Source: Peromyscus leucopus (lineage: Eukaryota; Chordata; Mammalia; Rodentia; Cricetidae). From it: a stretch of DNA of 64,000 nt. Position 1 is the first letter of the stretch. The number at the start of each line of letters is the position of its first letter. The stretch lies in NCBI RefSeq assembly GCF_004664715.2, contig NC_051073.1:66035664-66099663 (forward strand), written 5' to 3'. The notes beneath the pieces were generated by a model, which was not told the origin of the DNA, searched no databases, and saw only the letters and a list, made by a program, of their open reading frames with translations. The translations under genes were made by a program, and so were the position numbers. Positions 1 to 11,608 of the stretch are shown here, piece by piece.

Positions 1-769
1 CTCAAGAAACCGAAATATAAATAGATAGATAAAAAAACGATCTTTGAGGGTCATCAGAAAAAAACAAACAAACAAACAGATTTAAGCATAAACTATTGGA
101 GCAGAAACACAGAGCCTTCTGATCCTTTAACCCTGCAGTGATTCTCACTGTCTGCCCACGTGGAAACTCAAACTGTGGTTGCTGAGAATCGATTTCTGTG
201 GCCACTGCTCACACATTGATAACCAAGGAAGTCACGTGTGGTTCTTTTAGATCTAGGAAAGTCAACCTTGAAGGCTTCAGACCTGTCCAACCAATCTCTA
301 CTTAGGAAAAACAAAAAACCAGATGAAGTTGTTTCTTCAAAGCATTTGATTAGTGAGCACACATTGTATAGTACCTCAAGGGTCGTTGAAGTTCCTATCT
401 TATCACTAGGGCTGCATTCCTGAACCTGTAAAATAAATGAGCTGCTTAGCATGTGCCTTTCTATTCAGCCCCCACGCCTTTAGAACTACCTGTTTTCAGG
501 ATGCCTTTGGCCAGCAGCAATGAAAGAATATTTCCCTGGATGGTATGGAGGCCAGTCTCTTGACAACAACTTGGAAAGGAAAAGAATAAAAATCTATTTT
601 ACATCCACTGAATGTCTCTAATTGGGTTTTGAAGACCAAACAGTTCCCTTCAATACGGCTGGGGCTTTGGGGAGCCCCAAACCAATTAACTCAAATTATA
701 TAATTTTCCTCCCACCCCTGCTCCCGAAGCTTGACTTGCTTAGTTAGCAGAGAGAGGATTAGTGCAAGG
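1..769. other. Unassigned non-coding sequence
   Basis: No gene or confident repeat is visible. A short (CAAA)n run lies near 63-80 and could be the tail of an old SINE. The open frames here are short and resemble no protein I know. Confidence 0.5.
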
Positions 770-1010
770 GCTGAGGGGCGCTCTCGCTGCCCGGCACAAT
801 GCTCGAACCGGGATGTGGGCCGCCGCCAGCATCTCGCCTGTGGAAAAAGAATAAAGGCGCACTCCAGTTGAGCTGTGTCCTCGGTGCGACTCCTACTGTG
901 TGATTCTGAATTTGGCATAAATATATTAGTGGTGGGTTTACTGGAGAGCAGGAAGCACCCAAGCCGTCGAACGGGAGCGAACAATCGTCGGCCCTCTTAA
1001 AACTCGGGAA
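770..1010. promoter_or_regulatory. Small CpG-rich, repeat-free patch
   Basis: I count about 18 CpG dinucleotides in roughly 240 bases, against a CpG-poor surround, and no SINE, LINE or LTR match. An ATAAATATAT stretch lies near 918-927. CATTAG and CAGCTG motifs lie just downstream (about 1023-1035). CpG retention in a rodent genome suggests low germline methylation, as at a small promoter or conserved enhancer. No exon or start site can be assigned, and nothing fixes a strand. Confidence 0.35.
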
Positions 1011-1252
1011 GTGTGCAGGCCTCATTAGGGCAGCTGGATTGTGAGGTGGTGGCCAGAGACATGTGAACAGTGGAGGGGGGATCTGAGCAGGGGTGTGCCT
1101 GCACACACGTTCATTTAAAGGAACGAAGAGTGATAATTCTTACCTTCCTTCCCTTCCTGAGTGATTTAAGAGTGGAGTGGGAACAGGAGCAAAGATAAAA
1201 TCGCATGACAATTTTAAGTGTGTAACTATCTCTCATATTACAGTGCAATATC

Positions 1253-1442
1253 GGGGGCTGGAGAGATGGCTCAGAGGTTAAGAGTACTGACTGCTCTTCC
1301 AGGGGACGCAGGTTCAATTCCCAGCACCCATATGGCAGCTCACCACTGTCTGTAACTCCAAGATCTGACGTCCTCACATAGACATACATGCAGGCAAAAA
1401 CACCAATACAATAAAATAAAGATAAATAAATTATTTTTTTAA
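1253..1442 (+). mobile_element. B2 SINE
   Basis: The head reads GGGGCTGGAGAGATGGCTCA, followed by the pol III A-box region and a B box (GGTTCAATTCC at 1311-1321). It ends in an AATAAAATAAAG-type A-rich tail. It is near full length (about 190 bp) and moderately diverged. Confidence 0.93.
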
Positions 1443-2034
1443 AGTGTGATGGTTCTAAAGGCTGAGCAGTATCCTATAGTATGGCTGTATGCCAAAAATC
1501 TTCTGCGAATGTTGTTACAAACAGCTCAATGCCCCACCCCCACCCCATTTTATACACAACACTGCGTTCTGTGGTCCTTGTAACAAGATAGTTGACACAA
1601 GATCCTTGTAACCCCTGATGCTGTCGAAATACATGTGACCTGATCAGTTTGGTTTTAGGGAGAAAGGATGGATAGTCAACGGTTTCTCAGCATCCCAAAG
1701 CTGGCAGACCTCTTCCGGGACTCTTTCTCACATTCACAGCCTGTAAGATCCCAGCTTCTAAATGCTGACCTTTTAGGTGTCGAAAAAGAGAGAAAGGCAG
1801 ACACCCCTGGATGCCTCTTTTCTCTTCTAAGGATATAAAATGCAGCAGTGAGCTCACCCTGGTGTTTGCTCACACATTCGTTTCTCAGCAGAGGCTGCCT
1901 GGGTGCTGTTGGCTCCTTTGTCTGTTTAAATCTAGTGGCTTCCTGTGGCAGGCCAGTGTTGGGGGTGACCTGTCAGCTCTGACTGCTCATTCGGAAGAGG
2001 AAATCCAGAGAATTCATCATCTCAGAAGCCAGCA

Positions 2035-2065
<31 letters not shown>

Positions 2066-2358
2066 ACAGCTCTCATGGGTGAAATGTCATTTTGTCTTTG
2101 TGTGTGTGTGTTTAAATACATTTTTTTTTGTTCTATAAAAAAAATCGATTATTATTCAACCTAAAGACACCTTCATTTGTGCGCCACCATGGAGGTTCAT
2201 CCCAACTTCTCTCCTATTTTATTCAGTCAAGCTTGAGGATAACATATGAGGTCAGCAGATTCAAAATTTCCATGCCTAGTTATACGGCAACAGTTATCTG
2301 AGTACCTTCTGAAGCTTTGTAAAGAAAAAAACTATTATTCAAAATCATATTGCCTTCT
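1443..2358. other. Unassigned sequence with a poly(T) run
   Basis: Nothing genic is recognised. An uninterrupted T run of about 26 lies at 2040-2065, and a short TG run follows at about 2099-2111. The T run could be the tail of a lost minus-strand retroelement, but no body is visible beside it. Confidence 0.45.
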
Positions 2359-2362
2359 ATTT

Positions 2363-2402
<40 letters not shown>

Positions 2403-2548
2403 TTTTTTTTTTTTTTTTTTGAGACAGGGTCTCACTATGTAGACCAAGCTGGCCTGGAACTCACTATGTAGCCCAGGCTGGCCTCGAACTAACTATCTCT
2501 GCTTCCTGAGTGCTGCTAAGATTGAATATGTGCACCAGCTCTCCCAGC
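2359..2548 (-). mobile_element. B1 SINE with (TTTC)n expanded tail
   Basis: The minus-strand B1 body (GAGACAGGGTCTCACTATGT onward) occupies 2421-2548. Its tail reads on the plus strand as poly(T), preceded by a (TTTC)n tract at 2359-2401. The microsatellite appears to have grown in the A-tail. The head end is diverged. Confidence 0.88.
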
Positions 2549-3890
2549 CTCATTTTGTTCTCTTTTGATGGCACTAGCTCTCCAAGATTTTCTGAGATTC
2601 TGTTGAGGAATCTGCATGTTCGCTCATCAGTCTCATTCAAAAGTCACTAAACATTAGTGTTCCAGAGCTAGAGGACCACAAGTCCTCGTCCTCTGAAGCC
2701 ATGGTACCAATCACCAAGCTTGGCTTCCTCTGTTGAAAAGTTTCTATTTGAGGGGGGATGTGGGTTCTCCAATTCAGGAGCCATAGGCCCCAAGAACAAG
2801 ACTCAGAGTCTAGCTACCAATGGAAATAGAGAAAGTAGATTTTCCAGTTCAGATTCTGAAGAGAATGGTAAAAATGATTTGAGTTCTTTCTTCAGTTTAA
2901 TGACGGAGCCATGGCAGCCCAGAAAGAAAACTGACTTGTTCAAGGTCACAGGTTGACCAAATGGTACAGCCTGGATGGATTTCGTTCTTCTGTCTTAATG
3001 GAAGATGATCTTTGGTGGTCGATGCCTGTTACATCTTACTGCTAAGAGCATGTCACTTATCCTTTCGACTTTTTAGCCTGGGAATGCACGGGAACGCTCT
3101 GACTTACAGGTTGCACCTTCATCCAGCTGCTCCTCCTTAGAGAGATTTGGTGTTTGTGTCAATGCTGTACGGTGGAAAAAGCAGACAAGGTCCTAGTAAC
3201 ACTTCTCTCCTTCGGATGCAAATCTGTTGGATGGATTCGAATATCCTAGCTGCTTCCATCTCTGAGCCTTGGCTGGCGCTCAGTGTTGGGAACCCTCCAC
3301 AGAAATCAAAGCACCACGACGGTTTATTTTGAAAGTATCTTGAAAAGGATAATGTTTGACCACTCTCCTCCATGCCTTTACCTCTATGTACTGTGTGTAA
3401 TGATCCAGAGACAATCAATTGGACACTGCGTTTTAAAGATAAGGATGGGATTTTACTTCTGGGTAACCTGGTGACCCCAATCAATCTCTGTCTCCCAAGC
3501 CCTCTGAAGATCTGATGCTCCACTCTGCAATTAAGGGCAGCTTCCAAGGATGGCAACAGATGTCGCAATCCAAACACCTTTATTAACTATTTATCTTCAG
3601 ATGGGTATCAAGGACCTCTTGGCCAACAGCAGTCGTGGACAGCTCCTTAAATGAGAAACACCCAGCTTTAATCTTTAAGCCATTTCCCTCTGTAATCCCT
3701 TCGAGAAGGAATAAAACAGCGGACAATATTCAGCTCCTTTAAAAGTTTGTCTTTGAAAAGAAAAGCAGATGCTGTCTACCCAGTGAAAATGCGGCTGAGA
3801 AGTTGCATACCCCTGTCATAAAAAGCATCAGATGGCATTTTGGGTAAGCAGTTGACAAAAGTGGTGATTTCAGTGTTCAACTTCCTTTTT
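2549..3890. other. Unassigned unique sequence
   Basis: No repeat family or exon is recognised. An open frame of 146 codons on the minus strand (3137-3577) has no recognisable domain and no convincing coding character. Confidence 0.45.
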
Positions 3891-3946
3891 TCCCTTTCTT
3901 CTTCTTCTCTTTCTTTCTTTCTTCCTTCCTTTCTTTCTTTTTTTTG
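3891..3946. repeat. Pyrimidine-rich (TTCT/TTTC)n low-complexity tract
   Basis: An imperfect run of TTC, TTTC and TTCC units ends in a T run. No SINE body is joined to it. Confidence 0.8.
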
Positions 3947-4683
3947 AAATGAAATTCGCTAATTATATTTCATTTGCCAAACTTTAGCCTTGTTCAAACC
4001 AGAGCTTTGAGACTATAGGGAATAATCCTGGCCACCTACCTGCTTTCCAAGAATGTCAGGAGGATTATAAATGACTCTGGGGTAATGGAAGCCCTGGGAA
4101 GGAAACACAAGACCAAAATGTTTTTAAGCAGGACTCCGCGTAATCCTCCGTAATTGAACTCATCAAGGCTTTGTTCTGCAGACCGGCTCTTGTCTGCAGT
4201 GTGGTGAGGTTATTCCACAGAAGGAAAATAAACTGTCCTGGGGTCAAGGGGGAGGTGTCCTCCTCCCTTGGTTTAACTCACTGGCCCAACTGCCTAAATG
4301 TCCCACGCAGGTAGGTGGAATGAGCAGGCAGGCCTTCGCTTCAAGTACAGGACGCTTCACGGGGGGGTTGGGAGGAAGGGCTGGTAAACTGTCAGCCTGC
4401 GAGTGTCTTCCCTGCCATTTCTCTTCATAAACTTGGCCTCAAGAACTCAGATATTTTAACCTCAGTTGGCTAAGAACGTTATCTATTTTACCTCTGATTT
4501 TCCTTCCCACGTAGCCCAGGGCCAAGTAGGGTAAAAATGACCCTAAATACTGGGCTCACTACTTAGCAAGGCCTTGAGTTGGGGACACCTCTGTGTGGTT
4601 GGTTGTCCCTTGCTTGTCCCTTGTCACCATGACACCTTCCTTGCTGTCCCGGCACTGAGCCTCAGACCAAGGGTCACAACAGA
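3947..4683. other. Unassigned unique sequence
   Basis: No repeat or exon is recognised. A short G run lies at about 4360-4367. Confidence 0.45.
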
Positions 4684-4812
4684 AGCAGGGAAATCGTGAA
4701 TTCAGAGCCATCCTGGGTTACTTAGTGACTTCAAGATCAGATTGATCTACACAATAAGACTCCGGCTCAAAAAAACAAACAAACAAACAAACAAACAAAC
4801 AAACCAAAAACC
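4684..4812 (+). mobile_element. Diverged B1-like SINE fragment with (CAAA)n tail
   Basis: The right half of a B1 is recognisable (GAATTCAGAGCCATCCTGGG, later AAGACTCCGGCTCAAAAAAA) with a (CAAA)n tail at about 4770-4803. The left half is missing or too diverged. Confidence 0.6.
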
Positions 4813-4815
4813 CAA

Positions 4816-4896
4816 GTGTTGAGGGTGTGGTTTGGTGGTAGAACACTACTAGCCTTGCCTAGACGAGGCCCCGGGTTCAATTCCCAGAGTCTCCTT
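4816..4896 (+). mobile_element. ID (BC1-type) SINE
   Basis: The sequence follows the tRNA-Ala-derived ID consensus: GTGGTTTGGTGGTAGAAC, CTTGCCTAGACGAGGCC and GGGTTCAATTCCC (B box). It lies directly after a B1-like fragment, in the reverse order to a B4 element, so these are probably two insertions. Confidence 0.75.
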
Positions 4897-5102
4897 CCTC
4901 CAAAGAATTGAAGAGTGGAGATTGTGAGTAAGGGAGGGTATGCACGTTTCTGAAGGATTGGAGCTAAAAGTCAGCCTGTGGAAATGTGTCTAAATTACTT
5001 CATCATTTTATTATCCTAGCAAACAGAAGAGTTCTTTGAATGCCTGGCCAAGGAAAGCTCTATACAACTATGTTTAATAAAGTGTTACTTAAATTGAGTT
5101 TT

Positions 5103-5325
5103 CTTTCTTTCTTTTTCTTTTTTCTTTTCTTTTTTGGGGTGTGTGTGTGTGTGTGTGTGTGTGTGTATTTGTTTTTTTTTTTTTTTTGAGACAAGATCTC
5201 ACTATGTAGCCCTACAAGCCCTATAAATCACTATGTAGACTATACTGTCTTCAAACTCATAGAGATCCTCCTGCCTCTGCCTCCCCAAGTGCTGAGATTA
5301 AAGGCGTGCGCCACCATGCCCAGCT
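5103..5325 (-). mobile_element. B1 SINE with compound microsatellite tail
   Basis: The B1 body on the minus strand runs from about 5188 to 5325 and includes GCTGAGATTAAAGGCGTGCG near its head end. Its plus-strand-left tail holds poly(T), a (TG)n run at 5139-5167 and a (TTTC)-rich tract. Confidence 0.88.
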
Positions 5326-6198
5326 CTTCCATGTGCTTCCTGATTTCCAAATGAAACTGTGTGAAATTCTTATGTTTATAAACAGAGTTGGGGTGCTACA
5401 AAATTAGTATCAATTAATCTCTAAATTTGATGCATCCCAACTTCTAGTAATGAACAAATTCTGACCAAAACCCGAAAGAGGAATAAATTATCTTTGCGTT
5501 ACTTCAGTTAAAAATAGTATAACAAAATCATTGGTATATGAAGAAGCAATCAAAAAGTGATTTAAAAAAATGTAGGTTAAAAAATTGTTATGGGGGGGGG
5601 GTTTCCAAGAGCCAGAGGTGAGGAGAGACTGCTTCAAAACAAAGTCTTCTGTGTACCAATGTGACAGGACACAGCAATGCACTCATGAACTCACTCTGGC
5701 TATGGCTGCCCTCACAAGACCTGCACAAGACTGGGCCTGCCAGAATTTCATCATGGAAGAAGAGAAAGGCTCACGAAGCCCCGCCCCTCCCTGAGAGACA
5801 AGTGACAGCTCGTGGTGGTGGCATGGGGCGTTGCTTTCTTCTCTGGTCTGACCACTGATAAGCTGCCGGTGCTCTGTAAATAACCTCGGACCCAAGCTCA
5901 TGCAGAGAGAGACCTTATTAAGCTCAGTGGGTGATGCACACACACACAAAAAAAAAGGTAGGGAAGTAGAGGTGTATTTGGTGGGAAGGAGGGTGTAAAT
6001 GTGAGGAGGAGGGGTGAGAGAGGTTAAAATTAATTGAATACAGGTATGAAACGGTCAAAGAACTAAAAAGTTAATTTAAAAAACTAAGCATAAAAATTTA
6101 AAAAGTATTTTTCTTCCAAAATAATTAAGAAAATGATGCTTCTAAAATCTTAAATGTTTGTAGCTCTTGTGAATTGTGTAAAAACTTATCTTTGTACC

Positions 6199-6202
<4 letters not shown>
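5326..6202. other. Unassigned AT-rich sequence
   Basis: No repeat or gene is assigned. A G run lies at about 5592-5600, and a short CA then poly(A) stretch lies near 5937-5957. Confidence 0.4.
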
Positions 6203-6259
<57 letters not shown>

Positions 6260-6335
6260 AGCCAGGGCTCTTCTGGAACTCACTTTGTAGACCAGGCTGG
6301 CCTCAAACTCACATGAGAAAATGAGATCCACCTCA
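6203..6335 (-). mobile_element. Truncated B1 SINE with (CT)n tail
   Basis: (TC)n at 6203-6256 runs straight into GACAGCCAGGGCTCTTCTGG, the minus-strand body of a B1. The head half (the GCTGGGATTAAAGG part) is missing. Confidence 0.75.
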
Positions 6336-6656
6336 TTTTCTCTTTGTAATTATTTTATACGTCCCTCCCCTAATTTAGATCAGCCTCCGGGATGGGGCCG
6401 GGAGTAGATGGCATCAGGCTGGAGTCCAATCCTTCATCAAAGTTTGTTTGATTCTGGGGGGGGGTGCGGGGCGGGGGACCTTGTCTTCCTCCCTTCCCTA
6501 CTCACCATGTGTAAGGAAGCGAAGGCTTTGTAGTTTTCTGCCTATGATTGGGCAGCCTGTAGATGGAAGAAACTGGCCCTGAAGGAAATGAGAAAAGAAG
6601 CCATACCGACATCTGGGGCTTTCTATGAACTGCCACATTGCCCACTTACGCCCCAA

Positions 6657-6700
6657 GATAAAAATAAATAAATGAATGAATGAATGAATGAATGAATAAA
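6657..6700. repeat. (AATG)n microsatellite
   Basis: About six to seven AATG units are flanked by AAAT units. Confidence 0.9.
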
Positions 6701-6898
6701 CATCCCACAGCAAGAGTATTCACAGCATCTTGGGGGAACAGGCAGAGTCACAAGTCAGAGGGAGGGAGACCTTCATATGGGAGTTTACCTCTGCACTTAG
6801 GAATGTTTGAGTCACATGACCTGGAAGGGATTTTAAATCTATCCTATGTGCTGTGTGTGGAATGAGTGCTGAGAAACGATTGTGGTCAACTCGGGCCG

Positions 6899-6930
6899 GG
6901 GTGGTGGTGGTGGTGGTGGGGGTTGGGGGT
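6899..6930. repeat. (GGT)n and G-rich tract
   Basis: Consecutive GGT units pass into GGGGGTTGGGGG. Confidence 0.85.
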
Positions 6931-7287
6931 GTCCCAGAGCGGAGGCCAGGGCACAAGGTACCCATAATCCTTTGCAGTATTAGACTAGAAGTGCAGGACA
7001 CCTTGCAAGATGGTGCGGATTGGGAAGAGTGAGCAGAAAAGGCAGGCAGAGAGAACAGCGCCCTCCAGAGGAAGAGCAGGGAACGGTCTGCCTGAACTGC
7101 CAGGCGATGGCTCGGAGGGCTGGGTCGCTCTCTGAAAAGTCGCTTGGCGTCCCTGAGATGTAAGGTGGGGATGCTGCCCTCCCCCATCGGGTAGAGGGCC
7201 TGATAGGAGGGCACTTGCGTCTGACTTTTGAGGCATGCCCTGTACGCTAGCTCTTGCCACTTGAATGCAATTTTTAAAAAATACTGG

Positions 7288-7412
7288 TGTGGTGAAAGAA
7301 GTCTGGGTTGGCAGTACCTGAGAACCTGAGGCAGGAGCAGGCCAGCCTGGCTATACAGTGAGATTTAGGCGAGCCCGTGATACATACACAAGGAGACCTT
7401 GTGAAGAAATCA
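7288..7412 (+). mobile_element. Old B1-like SINE
   Basis: Fragments such as CCTGAGGCAGGAGCAGGCCA and GGCTATACAGTGAGA follow B1 order, with strong divergence and a weak tail. Confidence 0.5.
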
Positions 7413-7418
7413 AAAGCA

Positions 7419-7590
7419 GGGACTGAGGAGCTGGCCCAGCAGGTAAGGGTGCTTTCCACCAAGCCTGACGACCAGAGCTTGATCCCAGGGTCCCACATAT
7501 TCGAAGGAGAGAGACAGCTGCCCCTGTGCATGTGTGGTGCACAAACACACTGAATAAATGTAAGAAAACAAAAACAGATGAAAAAAAATC
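7419..7590 (+). mobile_element. Old B2/B3-type SINE
   Basis: The head (GAGGAGCTGGCCCAGCAGG), the AGCTTGATCCCAGGGTCCCA B-box region and an A-rich tail after TGAATAAATG match the B2/B3 tRNA-derived layout. It is diverged. Confidence 0.65.
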
Positions 7591-7852
7591 AGTGAGGCTG
7601 GTATGTAAGAACATGGTGGGTCAGGAACTGACTAGGGCTGAAGAGCCCAGAATGCCACAATGAGGGGTCACAGTGGAAGGACCACCGTAGTCTGTGCAGG
7701 AAGAAGTCCCCAGACTGCCCCGGTTGTGAACGCCCCCTAGAAGTGCTTGTTGAAAATGACATTCTCCAGCCCCTACACCAGCGTGGGGCCCAGGGGCCTG
7801 GATTTTAGTAAAAGTCTCAGGATCTTCTTTTTCTGTTGGTACTACTTCAAAA

Positions 7853-7908
7853 TTATTTTATTTATTTATTCATTCATTCATTTATTCATTCATTTATTTA
7901 TTTATTTT
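7853..7908. repeat. (ATTT)n / (ATTC)n microsatellite
   Basis: ATTT and ATTC units are interspersed. Confidence 0.9.
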
Positions 7909-8204
7909 TATCTTGGGGCTTAAGTGGGCATCGTCTACCACTTCCAAACGATGGTTGGACCCATCTGCCGAAACCACTCTGTGCCTAGTGTTTCCCAGTT
8001 CTCTTCCTGAAGTCAGCCATGGCAAAGCAACTTGAACTGCGAATGGGTAGAAGGAGAAAAGATGTGGCCCGGGATGAAGGGGACCTTCCAGAAGTCTGAC
8101 AGCCTTCCTCAGGTAAGGCTGTGCAAGGTGGTGGCCTGAACTGGCCTTCTTACCCAGGCCTCCACCGGCTCCCATCACTGTGTGACCTTGGGTGACTCAT
8201 GGTT

Positions 8205-8371
8205 CTTTTTTTTTTTTTTCCCCATTTTTTCGAGACAGGGTTTCTCTGTGTAGCTTTGGAGCCTGTCCTGGATCTCACTCTGTAGCCCAGGCTGGCCACG
8301 AACTCACAGAGATCCGCCTGCCTCTGCCTCCTGAGTGCTGGGATTAAAGGCGTGTGCCACCACCGCCTGGC
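8205..8371 (-). mobile_element. B1 SINE with target-site duplication
   Basis: This is a full-length minus-strand B1 containing TAGCTTTGGAGCCTGTCCTG, a variant I associate with cricetid B1 subfamilies. The 11-bp duplication GACTCATGGTT flanks it (8194-8204 and 8372-8382). The body is little diverged. Confidence 0.95.
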
Positions 8372-8406
8372 GACTCATGGTTTTTATGTGAGCTGCAACT
8401 CCCTCT

Positions 8407-8408
<2 letters not shown>

Positions 8409-8448
<40 letters not shown>

Positions 8449-8535
8449 CAGAGAGACAGACACACATAGAGACAGAGAGACACACACAGGGACAGAGACA
8501 GAAAGACACACACACACACACACACACTCACACAC
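8409..8535. repeat. Compound (GA)n, (GACA)n, (CA)n microsatellite
   Basis: (GA)n at about 8409-8443 is followed by imperfect GACA and CACA units and then a (CA)n run to about 8535. Confidence 0.92.
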
Positions 8536-9198
8536 AGGAAGGGGGTGGAGAGGGCAGAGGGCCAAGTAGGCAAACTCTAAAGTCCCTTTCAGCTCCAAGT
8601 TTATCTGATTATCAAACAGCCCTCATCTTTGCAAAAGGCTTTGCAAAGGCCACAGCCCGGAGACAATTTTTGCAAACTTTGCCTCCAACGCAAGCCTCCA
8701 GGGGTTACACAAAGGGCACTGAACACCCCCACATCAAGATAAGAGAAGGAACACCACCAAGAGCCTTTCCCCTGGCGCTCACATGTACCTCTGCACATGC
8801 CCCCTTGGGACTTGGCTGTTTTGCCCTTGTGGTCCCGCGCTGCTTGGTGAGGGGGGGCAGCAGGAAGCAGGGGACAGTTAGATGTTGTGACCCTGCAGCT
8901 TCCTGGCACTGAGAGAGTGCTCGGCTGTTTCTTTGCCAGAGACCTGTGAGCCGGATTGCAGAGTTCTGTTCAGAAGCCTCGTGATCTGAAGATGCAAAGC
9001 AAAGAGAGTACGTGTCTAGGGGTTTTTTAAAAGTCACTTGCACATCCCAGGACTCTTTCTTAAACAGTATGTTTCTCTGGAGGAAGGTACCTCTGCTTTA
9101 TAACTGGTATTGAAGTCCATGCCATAATTTTTATTGCATCCCTCCTCACCAAATTATAGGATAATCTAATTTTTAAAAAAAAATCCTTTTTTACAAAA
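8536..9198. other. Unassigned unique sequence
   Basis: No gene or repeat is assigned. A short G run lies at about 8851-8857. A long open frame that starts in the microsatellite upstream reaches into here but is not gene-like. Confidence 0.4.
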
Positions 9199-9385
9199 AA
9201 AAAATTATTTTATGTGTATGTGTATTTTGCCTAAATGCCTGTCTGGTACCCGAGGAGGCTAGAAGAGGATGTTGGAAATGGAGTTACAGATGATTGTGAG
9301 CTGTCATGTGGGTGCTGGGAACTGAACCCAGGTTCTCTGAGAAAGCAGCCAGGGCTCTTAATCACTGAGCCACCTCTCCAGCCCC
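9199..9385 (-). mobile_element. B2 SINE
   Basis: The minus-strand B2 ends at the CTCTCCAGCCCC head complement. The AACTGAACCCAGGTTCTCTG segment is the B-box complement, and the A-rich tail lies on the left. Confidence 0.93.
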
Positions 9386-9431
9386 AGGCTAGTCTAACAA
9401 TTTAGAATTAATTTAAGAAGTAATAATTTGG

Positions 9432-9680
9432 AGACAGATGTGGTGGCACATGCTTTAATCCCAGCATAGGCATAGGCATAGGCATAGGCATAGGCATAGG
9501 CATAGGCAGAGGCAGAGGCAGAGGCAGAGGCAGAGGCATAGGCAGAGGCAGAGGCAGAGGCAGAGGCAGAGGCAGAGGCAGAGGCAGAGGCAGAGGCAGA
9601 GGCAGAGGCAGAGGCAGATGGATCTCTGAGTCTGAGGCTAGACTGGCATATAGAGAGAAGTCCAGGCCAACCAGGGCCAC
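9432..9680 (+). mobile_element. B1 SINE split by an expanded hexanucleotide array
   Basis: The head is B1 (GTGGTGGCACATGCTTTAAT, then CCCAGCA). The sequence then switches to an array of GGCATA and GGCAGA units at 9465-9618 (about 25 units in 154 bp). B1-like sequence resumes with GATGGATCTCTGAG and a degraded right half. The array most likely grew from the GGAGGCAGAGGCAGG stretch inside B1. GGCATA units lie at the left, GGCAGA units fill the rest, and one GGCATA interrupts them. Confidence 0.8.
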
Positions 9681-9884
9681 ATAATGGGGGGGGCTGCCCC
9701 CACTTTCTCCCCCAGGGTACTCTTGAGCGGGGAGAAATGAGGAATTTGTAGATAGAAATATAGAGGAGAGAGACAGACAGAAACACAGGATAGCCTCGGG
9801 AGGGCCTGGGTCAAAACCCACCAGCCCCTTCTGTCTCTACTAAAGGGCTTTTAAAGGAATGCCGAGGGGTGGAGCAGAAGACCC

Positions 9885-10030
9885 CCCCCCCAGCACAGCC
9901 AAGTGCAGACCATCCCAAACACCTGATAACCACAAATGTGGTCCAGCCATCCCCAAATGCAGCCCTGCTGTGTAAAGCAAGCTCAGCTCTCACTAGAAAA
10001 CCTTTGTGGGCTCCCACAACACAGAGACCC
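9885..10030. repeat. Block shared with the long LTR variant near 57.6 kb
   Basis: CAGCACAGCCAAGTGCAGAC is found both here and near 57558, and both copies later contain GGGCTCCCACA. In both, a C run comes first. The middle is poorly alignable. The family name is not known to me. Confidence 0.5.
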
Positions 10031-10479
10031 TGCCTCCATAAACAAGCTAACCAATAAAAAAAAATAAATATGAATTTACAGAAAGAAGGAAAAGAAAGAA
10101 AAGTTTGTTTCATTCTAAGAAGAAGTCATGTTTCTACGCACCATATTTCTGTGACTGTGACTCACACTGTGGTCATAGTGACCTCATCCTGGGCCTTCTT
10201 CACCCTTGTGCTCACGCGCGCCTCCACACACAGCCCATAACCACCTGGTCCAGCCTCAGCTAGCTCCTTACAGGGTTAACCTGAGTGTAAGGCGTGTGCT
10301 CGGTCTCAAGATCCACAGTCGTTCCTCGGGGGCCACATTTAGGCTGCCGGCCTGCTGGCTGGTTGGCTGGCTGACTTCCAGGGATGTGGAGACTTGATTT
10401 GTAGAGAGGACAACAATGCAAACTCTCAGGAAAGCACAGCACTCCCGGGGTGTAAGAACAGGGGCCATGTGCGAGCAGT
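10031..10479. other. Unassigned sequence
   Basis: An A-rich stretch (about 10056-10100) is followed by unique sequence. No gene is recognised. Confidence 0.4.
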
Positions 10480-10546
10480 GGCGGCGGGGGGTGGGGGGTG
10501 GGGGGGTGCGGGGGGTGCGGGTGGGGGAGGAGGGGCGGGGCTAACG
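10480..10546 (+). other. G-quadruplex candidate
   Basis: Many G runs of 3-7 bases are separated by one or two bases over more than 60 bp, all on the plus strand. This far exceeds the usual four-run rule. It lies in non-repeat sequence. Confidence 0.75.
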
Positions 10547-11179
<633 letters not shown>

Positions 11180-11555
11180 AGCCTCCAGGACCCCCCCTGA
11201 CAGTCAGGGTTTTTTGCTTTGCTGGAAGGGACCAAGCCTACTTCACAGCAGCCCAGAACTCTCTGCAGGAGGGAAATGGGACCGAGGCCCTGCCAGATTG
11301 AGTCTGTCTCCTGCTGTCAATCACACTGGACACAGAATTCTTGGGTTGTATCACCCGTCAATCACAGGCCCTGACATTCCCGAGACCTTCCTACTGTGAA
11401 GCAGAAGCAACCAGCAAACAGAAGCTCGGTCCCAGCTGGCTCCACTCCCTAAAGCCAGGATCCCGGTCTGCCCCTCCTTTCCCTGCTCACTTCTGCCCTG
11501 CACACCCTCTCCACCTGATGCTTTGTATACTACATCCTGTTCTTCCCTCCCTGAC

Positions 11556-11557
11556 AC

Positions 11558-11606
<49 letters not shown>
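11556..11606. repeat. (CA)n microsatellite
   Basis: An uninterrupted CA run of about 25 units is followed by a G-rich stretch. Confidence 0.97.

Positions 11607-11608
<2 letters not shown>

Noticed and set aside
4816..4896. tRNA-like sequence with a B box
   Set aside because: It matches the ID SINE consensus. The same applies at 22240-22318 and to all B2 heads; none is a functional tRNA gene.
8352..8912. Open frame of 186 codons
   Set aside because: It runs from a B1 through GA and CA microsatellites into unique sequence and has no conserved domain.
9394..9821. Open frames encoding Ala-Ser or Leu-Pro repeats
   Set aside because: They are translations of the hexanucleotide array inside a B1.
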